Shown here piece by piece: positions 1 through 9,129 of a stretch of DNA of 64,000 bases. Numbering within the stretch: position 1 is the stretch's first letter; each line of letters starts with the position of its first letter. The position numbers and the translations under genes are program-made. The notes beneath the pieces are model-generated. The model ran no database searches. It saw only the letters and a list, made by a program, of their open reading frames with translations, and had not been told where the DNA came from. Source of the stretch: an unidentified eubacterium SCB49 (GTDB lineage: Bacteria > Bacteroidota > Bacteroidia > Flavobacteriales > Flavobacteriaceae); assembly GCA_000170815.1 (NCBI GenBank), contig ABCO01000007.1, forward strand, positions 1 through 64,000. The letters run 5' to 3'.

Positions 1-3000
1 GGAGATTGGTTAGCTGCCGATTGTGATGGTGATGGAGAGACAAATGGTGAAGAGATTGATAACGGAACAGACCCATTAGATCCTTGTGTAGGTGGAGATC
101 TTGCAAATGTAGACTTAACAGATACAGATAGCGCTTGGTACTTAGCTGATTGTGATGGTGACGGTGTAACAAATGGAACAGAAGTAGATCCTGATATGGA
201 TGGTACAGCTGGTCCTGATAATACAGATCCAAACGATCCTTGTGATTACAACGCAGAAGATATTACAGTAGCACAAACCGGAGATTGGTTAGCTGCCGAT
301 TGTGATGGTGATGGTGTAACTAATGGAGATGAGATAGCAGATGGAACAGATGTAAATGATCCTTGTGATTTTGTAACAGGAAGTATCACATTACCAGTAA
401 CGGCAATTACAGATTGTGATGGTGATGGAGAGACAAGTGATACAGATCTAGATGATGCTGATCCTTGTGTAGGCGGAGATCTTGCAAATGTAGACTTAAC
501 AGATACAGATAGCGCTTGGTACTTAGCCGATTGTGATGGTGACGGTGTAACAAATGGAACAGAAGTAGATCCTGATATGGATGGTACAGCTGGTCCTGAT
601 AATACAGATCCAAACGATCCTTGTGATTACAACGCAGAAGATATTACAGTAGCACAAACCGGAGATTGGTTAGCTGCCGATTGTGATGGTGATGGTGTAA
701 GCAATGGAGATGAGATAGCAGATGGAACAGATGTAAATGATCCTTGTGATTTTGTAACAGGAAGTATCACATTACCAGTAACGGCAATTACAGATTGTGA
801 TGGTGATGGAGAGACAAATGGTGATACAGATCTAGATGATGCTGATCCTTGTGTAGGTGGAGATCTTGCAAATGTAGACTTAACAGATACAGATAGCGCT
901 TGGTACTTAGCCGATTGTGATGGTGACGGTGTAACAAATGGAACAGAAGTAGATCCAAATTCTGATGGAATAGCTGGTCCAAATGATACAGATCCAAACG
1001 ATCCTTGTGATTACAACGCAGAAGATATTACAGTAGCACAAACCGGAGATTGGTTAGCTGCCGATTGTGATGGTGATGGTGTAAGCAATGGAGATGAGAT
1101 TTCAGATGGAACAGATGTAAATGATCCTTGTGATTTTGTAACAGGAAGTATCACATTACCAGTAACAGCAATTACAGATTGTGATGGTGATGGAGAGACA
1201 AGTGATACAGATCTAGATGATGCTGATCCTTGTGTAGGTGGAGATCTTGCTAATGTAGACTTAACAGATACAGATAGCGCTTGGTACTTAGCCGATTGTG
1301 ATGGTGATGGTGTAACAAATGGAACAGAAGTAGATCCAAATTCTGATGGAATAGCTGGTCCAAATGATACAGATCCAAACGATCCTTGTGATTACAACGC
1401 AGAAGATATTACAGTAGCACAAACCGGAGATTGGTTAGCTGCCGATTGTGATGGTGATGGTGTAAGTAATGAAGATGAGATTTCAGATGGTACAGATCCA
1501 AATGATCCTTGTGATTATTTAGAAGGAAGTATCACAGAGACACAAACTGGAGATTGGTTAGCTGCCGATTGTGATGGTGATGGAGAGACAAATGGTGAAG
1601 AGATTGATAACGGAACAGACCCATTAGATCCTTGTTCTGGTGGAAATCTTGCTAATGTAGATTTATCAGATAAGGATAGCGATTGGTACTTAGCAGATTG
1701 TGATGGTGATGGTGTAACAAATGGAACAGAAGTAGATCCAAATGGAGATGGAGTTACTGGACCAAATGATACAGATCCAAACGATCCTTGTGACTTTAAT
1801 GAAGAAGATATTACTTTACCACAAGGAGGTAACTGGAATGATGCAGATTGTGATGGTGATGGTAATCCAAACGGAACAGATGATGATCCATTAGATCCTT
1901 GTGTTGATGCGGATATATCTAATGTAGACTTAACAGATACCGATAGCGATTGGTACTTAGCCGATTGTGATGGCGATGGTGTTGTAAATGGTGTTGAAGT
2001 TGACCCTGATGGTGATGGTGCTGCTGGTCCAAATGGTACCGATTCAACAGATCCTTGTGATTACGATGCTTCAGTACAAGATGTAAGTATAGTAACTTCA
2101 CAATGGTTAGGAATGGATTGTGATGGAGACGGAGTATCAAATGGTACGGAGCTTAATGATGGTACGAATCCACAAGATCCGTGTAATTATGATGCTTATA
2201 GTCAAGACTTATCAATAGTAACACCAGAATGGGAAGCCTTAGATTGTGATGGTGACGGTGTTAATAATGGTCAAGAGATAATTGATGGAACTGACTTATT
2301 TGATCCATGTGACTATAATGTCGATAGTCAAGACATCACACAAGTAACAATAGAATGGGAAGCATTAGATTGTGACGGTGATGGTGTAACTAACGGTGAT
2401 GAAATTACTGACGGAACAGATCCACAAGATCCTTGTGACTTTATAGTAACGAGTCAAACAGTTACTCCAAGTGATGATTGGATAGCATCAGATTGTGATG
2501 GTGATGGTGTAACTAATGGAGATGAAGTAATTGACGGTACGGGTCCATTAGATCCTTGTGAATTTCAGATTGAGAATGCAACAGTACCTCAAACTCCAGA
2601 ATGGGAAGCCTTAGATTGTGATGGTGATGGTGTAACTAATGGTGATGAACTATTAGATGATACAAATCCATTAGATCCTTGTGATTACGAAGTTGACAGT
2701 CAGGATATATCTATAGTGACTCCAGAATGGGAAGCCTTAGATTGTGATGGAGACGGTGTTACTAACGGTCAGGAGATTGAAGATGGAACAAACCCACAAG
2801 ATCCTTGTGATTTAGTTGTAGCAAATCAAGATACTACACCAACAACAGAATGGGAAGCCTTAGATTGTGATGGAGATGGTGTTAGTAATGGTCAAGAAGT
2901 TATTGATGGTACAGACATATTTGACCCTTGTGACTTTATTGTTGAAAATCAAGACACAATACCAACTGAAGAATGGATTAATGCTGACTGTGATGGTGAT

Positions 3001-4536
3001 GGTGTAACTAATGGAGATGAAGTAATTGACGGTACGGGTCCATTAGATCCTTGTGAATTTCAGATTGAGAATGCAACTGTACCTCAAACTCCAGAATGGG
3101 AAGCCTTAGATTGTGATGGTGATGGTGTAACTAATGGTGATGAACTATTAGATGATACAAATCCATTAGATCCTTGTGATTACGAAGTTGACAGTCAGGA
3201 TATATCTATAGTGATTCCAGAATGGGAAGCCTTAGATTGTGATGGAGACGGTGTTACTAACGGTCAGGAGATTGAAGATGGAACAAACCCACAAGATCCT
3301 TGTGATTTAGTTGTAGCAAATCAAGATACTACACCAACAGCAGAATGGGAAGCCTTAGATTGTGATGGAGATGGTGTTAGTAATGGTCAAGAAATTATTG
3401 ATGGTACAGACATATTTGACCCTTGTGATTTTATTGTTGAAAATCAAGACACAATACCAACTGAAGAATGGATTAATGCTGACTGTGATGGTGATGGTGT
3501 AACCAATGGAGATGAAGTAATTGACGGTACAGGACCATTAGATCCTTGTGAATTTCAGATTGAGAATGCAACAGTACCTCAAACTCCAGAATGGGAAGCC
3601 TTAGATTGTGATGGAGACGGTGTAACAAATGGAGATGAATTACTTGATGGTACAGACCCACAGGATCCTTGTAATTACGAAGTTGATAGTCAAGATTTAT
3701 CAATAGTCACTCCAGAATGGGAAGCTATAGATTGTGATGGAGATGGTGTAACCAATGGAGATGAAGTTTCAGATGGAACAGACCCACAAGACCCTTGTGA
3801 TTTAGTTGTGGCTAGTCAAACTGTTACTCCAACTCAAGAGTGGTTAGATACAGATTGTGACGGTGATGGAGTTACCAATGGTGATGAACTTGATCCTTCA
3901 GATGATGATTTAGATGTTACAGATCCATTTGATCCTTGTGATTTTAATCTTGCTGATCAGTTATTACCACCAGATCAAGAGTGGTTAGATGCTGATTGTG
4001 ATGGTGATGGAGTTACAAATGGTCAGGAATTAGAAGATGGTACAGATCCAAATGACCCTTGTAGTTTTGTAGTTGAAAGTCAAGATATTGATAATGTATC
4101 AGATACTTGGTTAGCTGCAAATTGTGACTGTGATAATATTCCAAACGGATTAGAATTAGGTGACGAAAACAACAATGGTATACCAGATTATCTTGACTGT
4201 AATAATGGTGATGTAGAAGTTGAAGATAACTTAGAAGTATTTGATATTATGACACCAAATGGAGATGGATTAAATGACGTCTTTGTTATTAGAGGTATTG
4301 ATCAATATCCTAACAATACAGTTCGTATCTATAACCGTTGGGGAGTTAAAGTATTTGATGTAGATGGTTATGGAACTCATAGTAGTAAATTCTTTAAAGG
4401 TATCTCTGAAGGTAGAGTTACAGTTTCAAGAGGTGATAAGTTACCAGTAGGGACATATTACTATGTTATTACGTATGTGAATGCTAATAAAGAAGTTAAA
4501 GAATTAGCAGGTCCATTATATATTAATAGAAGATAA
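1..4536 (+). CDS. Giant thrombospondin type 3 repeat adhesin, T9SS type B sorted (5' partial)
   Basis: The frame is already open at base 1 and runs 1511 codons to the stop, so the start and signal peptide lie upstream. Nearly all of it is acidic thrombospondin type 3-like calcium-binding repeats, each built on DCDGDGVTNG and a following DPC; the regular Cys pairs suggest disulfides outside the cell. The last ~95 residues (from about 4240) leave the repeat pattern and match the gliding-motility-associated C-terminal (type B T9SS sorting) domain, with NGDGLNDVF, IYNRWG and LPVGTYYYVI. At DNA level the 5' part is ~381-bp near-identical units and the 3' part has 495-bp units. By family knowledge such proteins are exported by the type IX system and displayed on the surface, and type B cargo uses a PorP/SprF partner, which is the next gene. 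A role in adhesion or gliding is inferred; the ligand is unknown. Confidence 0.93.
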   Translation, partial: GDWLAADCDGDGETNGEEIDNGTDPLDPCVGGDLANVDLTDTDSAWYLADCDGDGVTNGTEVDPDMDGTAGPDNTDPNDPCDYNAEDITVAQTGDWLAADCDGDGVTNGDEIADGTDVNDPCDFVTGSITLPVTAITDCDGDGETSDTDLDDADPCVGGDLANVDLTDTDSAWYLADCDGDGVTNGTEVDPDMDGTAGPDNTDPNDPCDYNAEDITVAQTGDWLAADCDGDGVSNGDEIADGTDVNDPCDFVTGSITLPVTAITDCDGDGETNGDTDLDDADPCVGGDLANVDLTDTDSAWYLADCDGDGVTNGTEVDPNSDGIAGPNDTDPNDPCDYNAEDITVAQTGDWLAADCDGDGVSNGDEISDGTDVNDPCDFVTGSITLPVTAITDCDGDGETSDTDLDDADPCVGGDLANVDLTDTDSAWYLADCDGDGVTNGTEVDPNSDGIAGPNDTDPNDPCDYNAEDITVAQTGDWLAADCDGDGVSNEDEISDGTDPNDPCDYLEGSITETQTGDWLAADCDGDGETNGEEIDNGTDPLDPCSGGNLANVDLSDKDSDWYLADCDGDGVTNGTEVDPNGDGVTGPNDTDPNDPCDFNEEDITLPQGGNWNDADCDGDGNPNGTDDDPLDPCVDADISNVDLTDTDSDWYLADCDGDGVVNGVEVDPDGDGAAGPNGTDSTDPCDYDASVQDVSIVTSQWLGMDCDGDGVSNGTELNDGTNPQDPCNYDAYSQDLSIVTPEWEALDCDGDGVNNGQEIIDGTDLFDPCDYNVDSQDITQVTIEWEALDCDGDGVTNGDEITDGTDPQDPCDFIVTSQTVTPSDDWIASDCDGDGVTNGDEVIDGTGPLDPCEFQIENATVPQTPEWEALDCDGDGVTNGDELLDDTNPLDPCDYEVDSQDISIVTPEWEALDCDGDGVTNGQEIEDGTNPQDPCDLVVANQDTTPTTEWEALDCDGDGVSNGQEVIDGTDIFDPCDFIVENQDTIPTEEWINADCDGDGVTNGDEVIDGTGPLDPCEFQIENATVPQTPEWEALDCDGDGVTNGDELLDDTNPLDPCDYEVDSQDISIVIPEWEALDCDGDGVTNGQEIEDGTNPQDPCDLVVANQDTTPTAEWEALDCDGDGVSNGQEIIDGTDIFDPCDFIVENQDTIPTEEWINADCDGDGVTNGDEVIDGTGPLDPCEFQIENATVPQTPEWEALDCDGDGVTNGDELLDGTDPQDPCNYEVDSQDLSIVTPEWEAIDCDGDGVTNGDEVSDGTDPQDPCDLVVASQTVTPTQEWLDTDCDGDGVTNGDELDPSDDDLDVTDPFDPCDFNLADQLLPPDQEWLDADCDGDGVTNGQELEDGTDPNDPCSFVVESQDIDNVSDTWLAANCDCDNIPNGLELGDENNNGIPDYLDCNNGDVEVEDNLEVFDIMTPNGDGLNDVFVIRGIDQYPNNTVRIYNRWGVKVFDVDGYGTHSSKFFKGISEGRVTVSRGDKLPVGTYYYVITYVNANKEVKELAGPLYINRR
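280..1806 (+). repeat. ~381-bp tandem repeats in the adhesin gene
   Basis: The phrase starting GGAGATTGGTTAGCTGCC recurs at about 280, 661, 1045 and 1426, giving spacings of 381, 384 and 381 bp (127 or 128 codons). The units are almost identical in DNA, and the one 384-bp unit has a single extra codon. A further diverged copy begins near 1552, and the window opens inside another copy. The near-identity of long units points to recent duplication or homogenisation. Confidence 0.9.
2541..3600 (+). repeat. 495-bp tandem repeats in the adhesin gene
   Basis: The block beginning GGTCCATTAGATCCTTGTGA occurs at about 2542 and 3037 with near-identical following sequence, and again in diverged form at about 3532, spacing 495 bp (165 codons, several TSP3 repeats). 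This is a second repeat periodicity, independent of the 381-bp units nearer the 5' side. Confidence 0.88.
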
Positions 4537-4600
4537 GATAAAGGTAATAACTCTCTTGTGGTCATTAATCACAAGAGAGTTTATATTAAACCAAAGAGGT

Positions 4601-5539
4601 ATGAAAAAAACAGCAATTTTACTTTTAACACTGTCTGTTATAGGACTGTTCTCGAATAACGCCTATGCACAGCAGGATGCTCAGTATACACAATACATGT
4701 ACAATACATTAAGTATTAATCCAGCTTACGCAGGTTCTAGAGATGTACTCAGTATTTTGGGTCTTTATAGAACACAATGGGTAGGTCTAGATGGTTCTCC
4801 AGAAACAGCAACATTTTCATTACATTCCCCTGTGAGTGATCACGTAGGTTTAGGATTAAATGTTACTCGTGATGAAATTTTTATTTCTGATGAAACTTAT
4901 ATCGATGGAAACTTTAGTTATTCATTCAATGTTTCAGAAAGAGGAAAACTAGCATTAGGTCTAAAAGCAGGGGCTCATTTATTAAATATAGATAGCTCTA
5001 AAGCGATTACAGGTCCTTATGATATAGGTGATTCTGATTCAGAGTTTTTCGTTGATAATAAATTTTCACCACAATTTGGATTAGGTGCTTTTTATTATAC
5101 ACAGAACTATTACTTAGGTTTAAGTGCACCAAGTATTTTAGAAACTGAACATTATGATACTTCATCTAACTCTAATAGTTCTACTGCAAAAGAAAATGCT
5201 CACCTTTATTTAATGACTGGGTATACTTTTCAAATGGGTAGTGATTTGAAGTTTAAACCAGCAGGTTTAGTTAAAGTTGTAGAAGGAGCACCATTGCAGG
5301 TTGATATTTCTGCAAACATGTTAATGAAAGAGAAATTTACATTAGGTTTAGCTTATAGATGGAGTGCAGCACTAAGTGCAATGGCAGGTTTTCAAATATC
5401 AGACCAGTTAATGTTAGGTTTTGCGTATGATGCAGAAACTACTGAATTAGCACAATACAATGATGGTTCATTTGAGTTCTTCTTGAGGTATGAATTTTTC
5501 AAACGAGATAATCGTTTAATTTCACCAAGATTCTTTTAA
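4601..5539 (+). CDS. PorP/SprF family type IX secretion membrane protein
   Basis: A 312-residue protein with a signal peptide (residues 1-24, ending AYA before QQDAQYTQYMYN) and the family hallmark INPAYAGSRD just after it. The rest is alternating beta-strand sequence ending in aromatic FLRYEFF, as expected of an outer-membrane barrel. The ATG at 4601 is chosen over an upstream TTG because only it begins with a signal peptide. Known for the family: SprF/PorP-type proteins pair with SprB-like adhesins carrying type B C-terminal domains and are needed for their surface display. It lies 64 bp after the adhesin gene and 38 bp before the OmpA gene, so a three-gene operon is likely. Confidence 0.93.
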   Translation: MKKTAILLLTLSVIGLFSNNAYAQQDAQYTQYMYNTLSINPAYAGSRDVLSILGLYRTQWVGLDGSPETATFSLHSPVSDHVGLGLNVTRDEIFISDETYIDGNFSYSFNVSERGKLALGLKAGAHLLNIDSSKAITGPYDIGDSDSEFFVDNKFSPQFGLGAFYYTQNYYLGLSAPSILETEHYDTSSNSNSSTAKENAHLYLMTGYTFQMGSDLKFKPAGLVKVVEGAPLQVDISANMLMKEKFTLGLAYRWSAALSAMAGFQISDQLMLGFAYDAETTELAQYNDGSFEFFLRYEFFKRDNRLISPRFF

Positions 5540-5577
5540 TAGTGTCAAACTAACCTCTTAAAAAACGTATTTAGATT

Positions 5578-7521
5578 ATGAAACATAAATTACAATCAGG
5601 ATGTTTACTAGTTTTTTTAATGCTAGTAACAATTGTTACAGCACAAGAAAATAAACTAGAGAAAGCAAATAAAGATTTTGATAATTTTGCTTACGTAGAT
5701 GCGCGTGAGGCTTATTTAAAAGTTGCTGAAAGTGGATTTCTATCTGAGGACTTATTAATGCGCTTAGGAGATTCCTATTACTTTACTGCAGATTATGTAA
5801 ATGCTGCTAAATGGTATGGCTCATTAAATAGTTTTACAGATACTCCAGAACCAGAATATTTATATAGATATGCTCAATCACTTAAAAGTAGTGGGCAGTA
5901 TGAAGCTTCTAATAAAATAATGGAAAGATTCAATCAAACAAATGATGGAGATGTTAGAGCTTCATTATATGTAAATGAACGTAATTATTTGGAGGAGATC
6001 GAAGCTCAATCTGGACGTTTCGAATTAAAGCCAGTAAATTTTAATTCTAATTTATCAGATTTTGCGCCTGCTTTTTATGGTGGAAATATTGTGTTTGCTT
6101 CAAATAGACTTAAGGGAAAGAATTCATCACCAAGAATTCACGATTGGAACGATCAACCATTTTTAGATATTTATCAAGCAATTAGTGATGCTGAAGGTGA
6201 TGAGGGTATAAAAAGTTTTAGTTCAAAAATTAATACTAAATATCATGAATCTACAGCTGTTTATTCAAGAAATGGACAGACAATGTATTTTACAAGAAAT
6301 AATTATACCGATAATAAATATAGAGAAGATGCTGAGGGTACAAATAAGTTAAAATTGTATAAAGGTGTTATGACTGTTGAAGGTAAATGGGAGGTTTCTG
6401 AAGTAACTTTTAATAGTGATGATTATTCTATAGCGCATCCTGCTTTAAGTAAAGACGAAAAGACGCTTTATTTTGCAAGTGATATGCCTAACGGTAATGG
6501 AATGTCAGACCTATATAAAGTATCGATAGAAGGAGATACATTTGGTGAGCCTGTTGCTTTAGGCGGTAATATAAATACTGAGTTTAGAGAGACATTTCCT
6601 TTTGTGAGTGAGGATAATAAGTTATATTTTGCTTCTGACGGACATCCTGGATTAGGAGGTTTAGATGTTTTTGTTACTGACCTTAATACGGAAAATGGTG
6701 ATGTTTTTAATTTAGGAAAGCCAATCAATAGTTCTAAAGACGATTTTACATTTATTGTTAATGAAACTACAGGTACAGGTTATTTTGCATCTAATAGAGA
6801 AGGCGGTATGGGTGATGATGACATTTATTCTTTCCAAAAAGTAGAAGGTGTAGATGTTATTACAGCTTGTGAGCAGTCTGTTAACGGTGTTGTTATAGAT
6901 AAGCATACTAGACAGCCAATACCAAATGCAAAAGTTGTTCTTATGGATCCTGCTAACCAAGTTATTGATCAGTTAATTGCTGGAGAAGATGGTTCTTTTA
7001 GTTTTCCGTTAGAATGTAGTACTGCGTATTGTGTTAGAGGTTCAAAATATAATTATGGTTTTGATGAAGAATGTTTTACAACAACTACTGAATTAGAATT
7101 GGAATTAAATTTATCACTTGAGCTTGAATCATTAGATGCTCCAAAAATTGGAGATGATTTAAATGACATTTTAGATTTAAATATGATTTATTTTGATTTA
7201 GATAAAGATTTTATCCGTGCTGATGCTCAAATAGAATTACAAAAAGTAATCAAGTATATGAAGAAGTATCCTAACTTAAAGATAGATGTGCGTTCACATA
7301 CTGATAGTAGAAACTCTCACGCTTATAATGAGGATCTTTCATCTAGAAGAAATAAAAATACGATTGCTTATATTGTAAATCACGGAGGTATATCTGCAGC
7401 TAGATTAACTGGACGTGGATACGGTGAGACACAATTAACAAACCATTGTTCAGATGGTGTTCAATGTAGTGAAGCATTACACCAATTAAATAGACGTTCT
7501 GAGTTTATTATAGTTGAGTAA
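5578..7521 (+). CDS. OmpA family protein with TPR-like and WD40-like (PD40) repeats
   Basis: 647 residues. Visible in order: a signal peptide (1-22, ending VTAQ); a TPR-like helical stretch (about 25-130); WD40-like beta-propeller PD40 repeats (about 155-430: IVFASNR, MYFTRNN, LYFASDM, LYFASDG, GYFASNR); a carboxypeptidase-regulatory-like beta domain (about 440-510, GVVIDKHTRQPIPNAKVVL); and a C-terminal OmpA peptidoglycan-binding domain (about 530-645, IYFDLDK and SHTDSR). The architecture is typical of the periplasmic OmpA partner found next to PorP/SprF genes, where it probably anchors the outer-membrane complex to peptidoglycan. It is the last gene of the adhesin operon and is followed by a strong hairpin terminator. 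The domain calls are firm; the specific partnership with the adhesin is inferred from position. Confidence 0.92.
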   Translation: MKHKLQSGCLLVFLMLVTIVTAQENKLEKANKDFDNFAYVDAREAYLKVAESGFLSEDLLMRLGDSYYFTADYVNAAKWYGSLNSFTDTPEPEYLYRYAQSLKSSGQYEASNKIMERFNQTNDGDVRASLYVNERNYLEEIEAQSGRFELKPVNFNSNLSDFAPAFYGGNIVFASNRLKGKNSSPRIHDWNDQPFLDIYQAISDAEGDEGIKSFSSKINTKYHESTAVYSRNGQTMYFTRNNYTDNKYREDAEGTNKLKLYKGVMTVEGKWEVSEVTFNSDDYSIAHPALSKDEKTLYFASDMPNGNGMSDLYKVSIEGDTFGEPVALGGNINTEFRETFPFVSEDNKLYFASDGHPGLGGLDVFVTDLNTENGDVFNLGKPINSSKDDFTFIVNETTGTGYFASNREGGMGDDDIYSFQKVEGVDVITACEQSVNGVVIDKHTRQPIPNAKVVLMDPANQVIDQLIAGEDGSFSFPLECSTAYCVRGSKYNYGFDEECFTTTTELELELNLSLELESLDAPKIGDDLNDILDLNMIYFDLDKDFIRADAQIELQKVIKYMKKYPNLKIDVRSHTDSRNSHAYNEDLSSRRNKNTIAYIVNHGGISAARLTGRGYGETQLTNHCSDGVQCSEALHQLNRRSEFIIVE

Positions 7522-7587
7522 TCAATGGATTATATAGTTGTTGTATTATAAATATTCCTCTTTTATAGAACTGTATTTTTACAATTT

Positions 7588-7640
7588 ATATTCCATAAAA
7601 AATGCCCTTGAAGTTTTCAAGGGCATTTTTTATGGAATAT
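7588..7640. terminator. Bidirectional terminator between OmpA gene and lipoprotein gene
   Basis: A perfect 25-bp stem (7588-7612 with 7616-7640) around a 3-nt loop. The GC core GCCCTTGAA/TTCAAGGGC is flanked by an A-run on the left and a T-run on the right, so it can end transcription on both strands. It sits between convergent genes. Confidence 0.93.
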
Positions 7641-7650
7641 AAAATAAATA

Positions 7651-8061
7651 TTAGTTGTCTCCAGAGACGTCCTTCATTTTACTTTTAATTTGATCTCCAG
7701 CTTTTTCTATCTTTTTTTCAGCTTCATCTTTAGCATCATTAACAGCTTCTCCTGCTTCGTCAACTGTTTTTTCAATAGAATCTCCAGCATTGTCTAAGGC
7801 TTCTCCTGCTTTATCAGCAGTCTCGTTTGCTGTTTCTCCAGCTGCATTCATTAATTTGCCAGCTTCATCTTTAGCTTCATTAATTGCTTCTCCAGCATCA
7901 TCAGCCATTTTTTCTGCACTTTCTGTTGCATTTTCTGCTGCGTTTTCAATATCATTTGCCGCAGCTTCCATTGCGTTTTCTGTTTTTTCTGCTGTTTCTC
8001 TACAAGAAGATATTGACACGATTAATGCTAATGCTGCAAAAGTTGTAATTACTTTTTTCAT
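7651..8061 (-). CDS. Small lipoprotein with Ala/Glu-rich amphipathic helical repeats
   Basis: 136 residues. A lipoprotein signal peptide ends in the lipobox SISSC (Cys about 20). The mature part is one long Ala/Glu/Asp/Lys-rich helix of ~11-residue repeats (AGEAxNEAKDEAGK type), resembling LEA-like or apolipoprotein-like proteins and YtxH-type sequences. No catalytic residue is evident. Such proteins are thought to be periplasmic and envelope-stress related, but that is inference from composition. It converges on the OmpA operon through a shared terminator and is divergent from the S24 regulator gene, which could control it. Confidence is high that it is a gene, low on function. Confidence 0.85.
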   Translation of the reverse strand: MKKVITTFAALALIVSISSCRETAEKTENAMEAAANDIENAAENATESAEKMADDAGEAINEAKDEAGKLMNAAGETANETADKAGEALDNAGDSIEKTVDEAGEAVNDAKDEAEKKIEKAGDQIKSKMKDVSGDN

Positions 8062-8249
8062 AATGTAAAATTTAAGTTAGTGTGTATAATTGTTCAAAAT
8101 TAATTTATTTTTTTCAAATATGAGTGAATATGTTTAAGATTTAATTGCTTGAAAGACATTATTTTAATTGCTTTATTTCCCTGCTATTTTTCACCTATAT
8201 TTCTTTAATTTAATAATTTTTATAAAACGGAAAAATTCCTAGCCAAAAC

Positions 8250-8279
8250 TTGGAATATATCCAAATTGTAGTATATTTG
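8250..8279 (+). promoter_or_regulatory. Promoter with overlapping palindrome, S24 regulator gene
   Basis: TTG (8250-8252), a 19-bp gap and TATATTTG (8272-8279) match the Bacteroidota promoter pattern TTG-N19-TAnnTTTG. The palindrome TTGGA-ATATA-TCCAA (8250-8264) covers the upstream element, a natural place for a repressor such as the gene's own product. The ATG (8283) is only 4 nt past the -7 element, so the transcript would have almost no leader. Confidence 0.6.
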
Positions 8280-8282
8280 AAT

Positions 8283-9053
8283 ATGGAAAACAATCTATCT
8301 ATCGAGTGTAGACGTTTTAAAAAAGTTAGAGAAGAGCAAGGCTATACACAGCAATCTTTTGCTCAGCTTTTAAAAATAGGAGCTACAACAGCAGACATTG
8401 AGCGTGGTAAAACAAAAATATCTGGTCTCGTTGTTATGGAATTATTACAGCAGTTTGGTATTAACCCTTTATGGCTTTTTGGTAAAAGCTATACTAAAGT
8501 GATAAACATTGACGGTGGAGACGTAAGTCCTAAGGTTGTGACTCTAGATATAGAGCAAAATGAGACAATCGCATTAGTAAATCAAAAAGCGGCTGCAGGT
8601 TACCCACATAATATTCAAGATGTAGATTGGTATGAAACATTACCTGCTTTTAATATCCCTCTACCTCAATATAGAAATGCTACATATAGAGGTTTTCAAG
8701 TAGAAGGCGATAGTATGTTGCCAAATATAAGGCCTAATGAATGGGTATTAGGAAAAGCTGTTCCAAATGTAAGTGAGGCTAGTGATAGTAAAATCTATAT
8801 TATTGTGTTAAGAGACTCTGTACTTGTTAAGAAACTACAAAAAGTACCTAACTCTCATGGTAAAGTTCGTTTAATCTCATTAAATCCAGAATATTTACCT
8901 ATTGATGTTTCAATTATAGATATTCAAGAAATGTGGCTTGTAAATAGCAAGTTAACTTTTGGAATAGACGAACCTAATGAAAGTGGATTGCTTAGAGAAT
9001 TACAGCAGTCTATGGAAGAATTAAAAGGTCAAATTAAACAACTGAATACATAA
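8283..9053 (+). CDS. XRE/S24 family LexA-like transcriptional regulator
   Basis: 256 residues from the ATG at 8283; an upstream in-frame TTG is rejected because it lies inside the promoter. The N-terminal helix-turn-helix (about 8-60) is followed by an S24/LexA-type domain. That domain keeps the features needed for self-cleavage: an Ala-Gly site in QKAAAGY (Ala105-Gly106), the catalytic Ser144 in VEGDSMLP and a lysine in VKKL (183/184). Known for the family: LexA/CI-like repressors cleave themselves on RecA or stress activation. A palindrome overlaps its own promoter and suggests autoregulation. It lies between two small lipoprotein genes, one of them divergent, which are candidate targets. 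Whether it answers to DNA damage cannot be told from sequence. Confidence 0.9.
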   Translation: MENNLSIECRRFKKVREEQGYTQQSFAQLLKIGATTADIERGKTKISGLVVMELLQQFGINPLWLFGKSYTKVINIDGGDVSPKVVTLDIEQNETIALVNQKAAAGYPHNIQDVDWYETLPAFNIPLPQYRNATYRGFQVEGDSMLPNIRPNEWVLGKAVPNVSEASDSKIYIIVLRDSVLVKKLQKVPNSHGKVRLISLNPEYLPIDVSIIDIQEMWLVNSKLTFGIDEPNESGLLRELQQSMEELKGQIKQLNT

Positions 9054-9074
9054 TTTAAAATTTGCTATAAAAAA

Positions 9075-9107
9075 TAAAGCGATGCTATTTTTTATAGCAT
9101 CGCTTTA
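9075..9107. terminator. Bidirectional terminator after S24 regulator gene
   Basis: A perfect 14-bp stem TAAAGCGATGCTAT/ATAGCATCGCTTTA with a 5-nt T loop, between the convergent regulator and lipoprotein genes. It has few T residues after the right arm, so its strength is uncertain. Confidence 0.75.
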
Positions 9108-9129
9108 GATTATAATATTAGGGGATATA

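Noticed and set aside
407..3703. Antisense open frames (His/Leu/Tyr-rich) in the adhesin gene
   Set aside because: They are produced by the repeated GATGGTGATGGT-type codons read backwards and differ only as the repeats do.
7790..8068. Ala/Ser-rich plus-strand frame opposite the 136-residue lipoprotein
   Set aside because: Mirror of the Ala/Glu repeats of the real gene, which has a clear signal peptide and lipobox.
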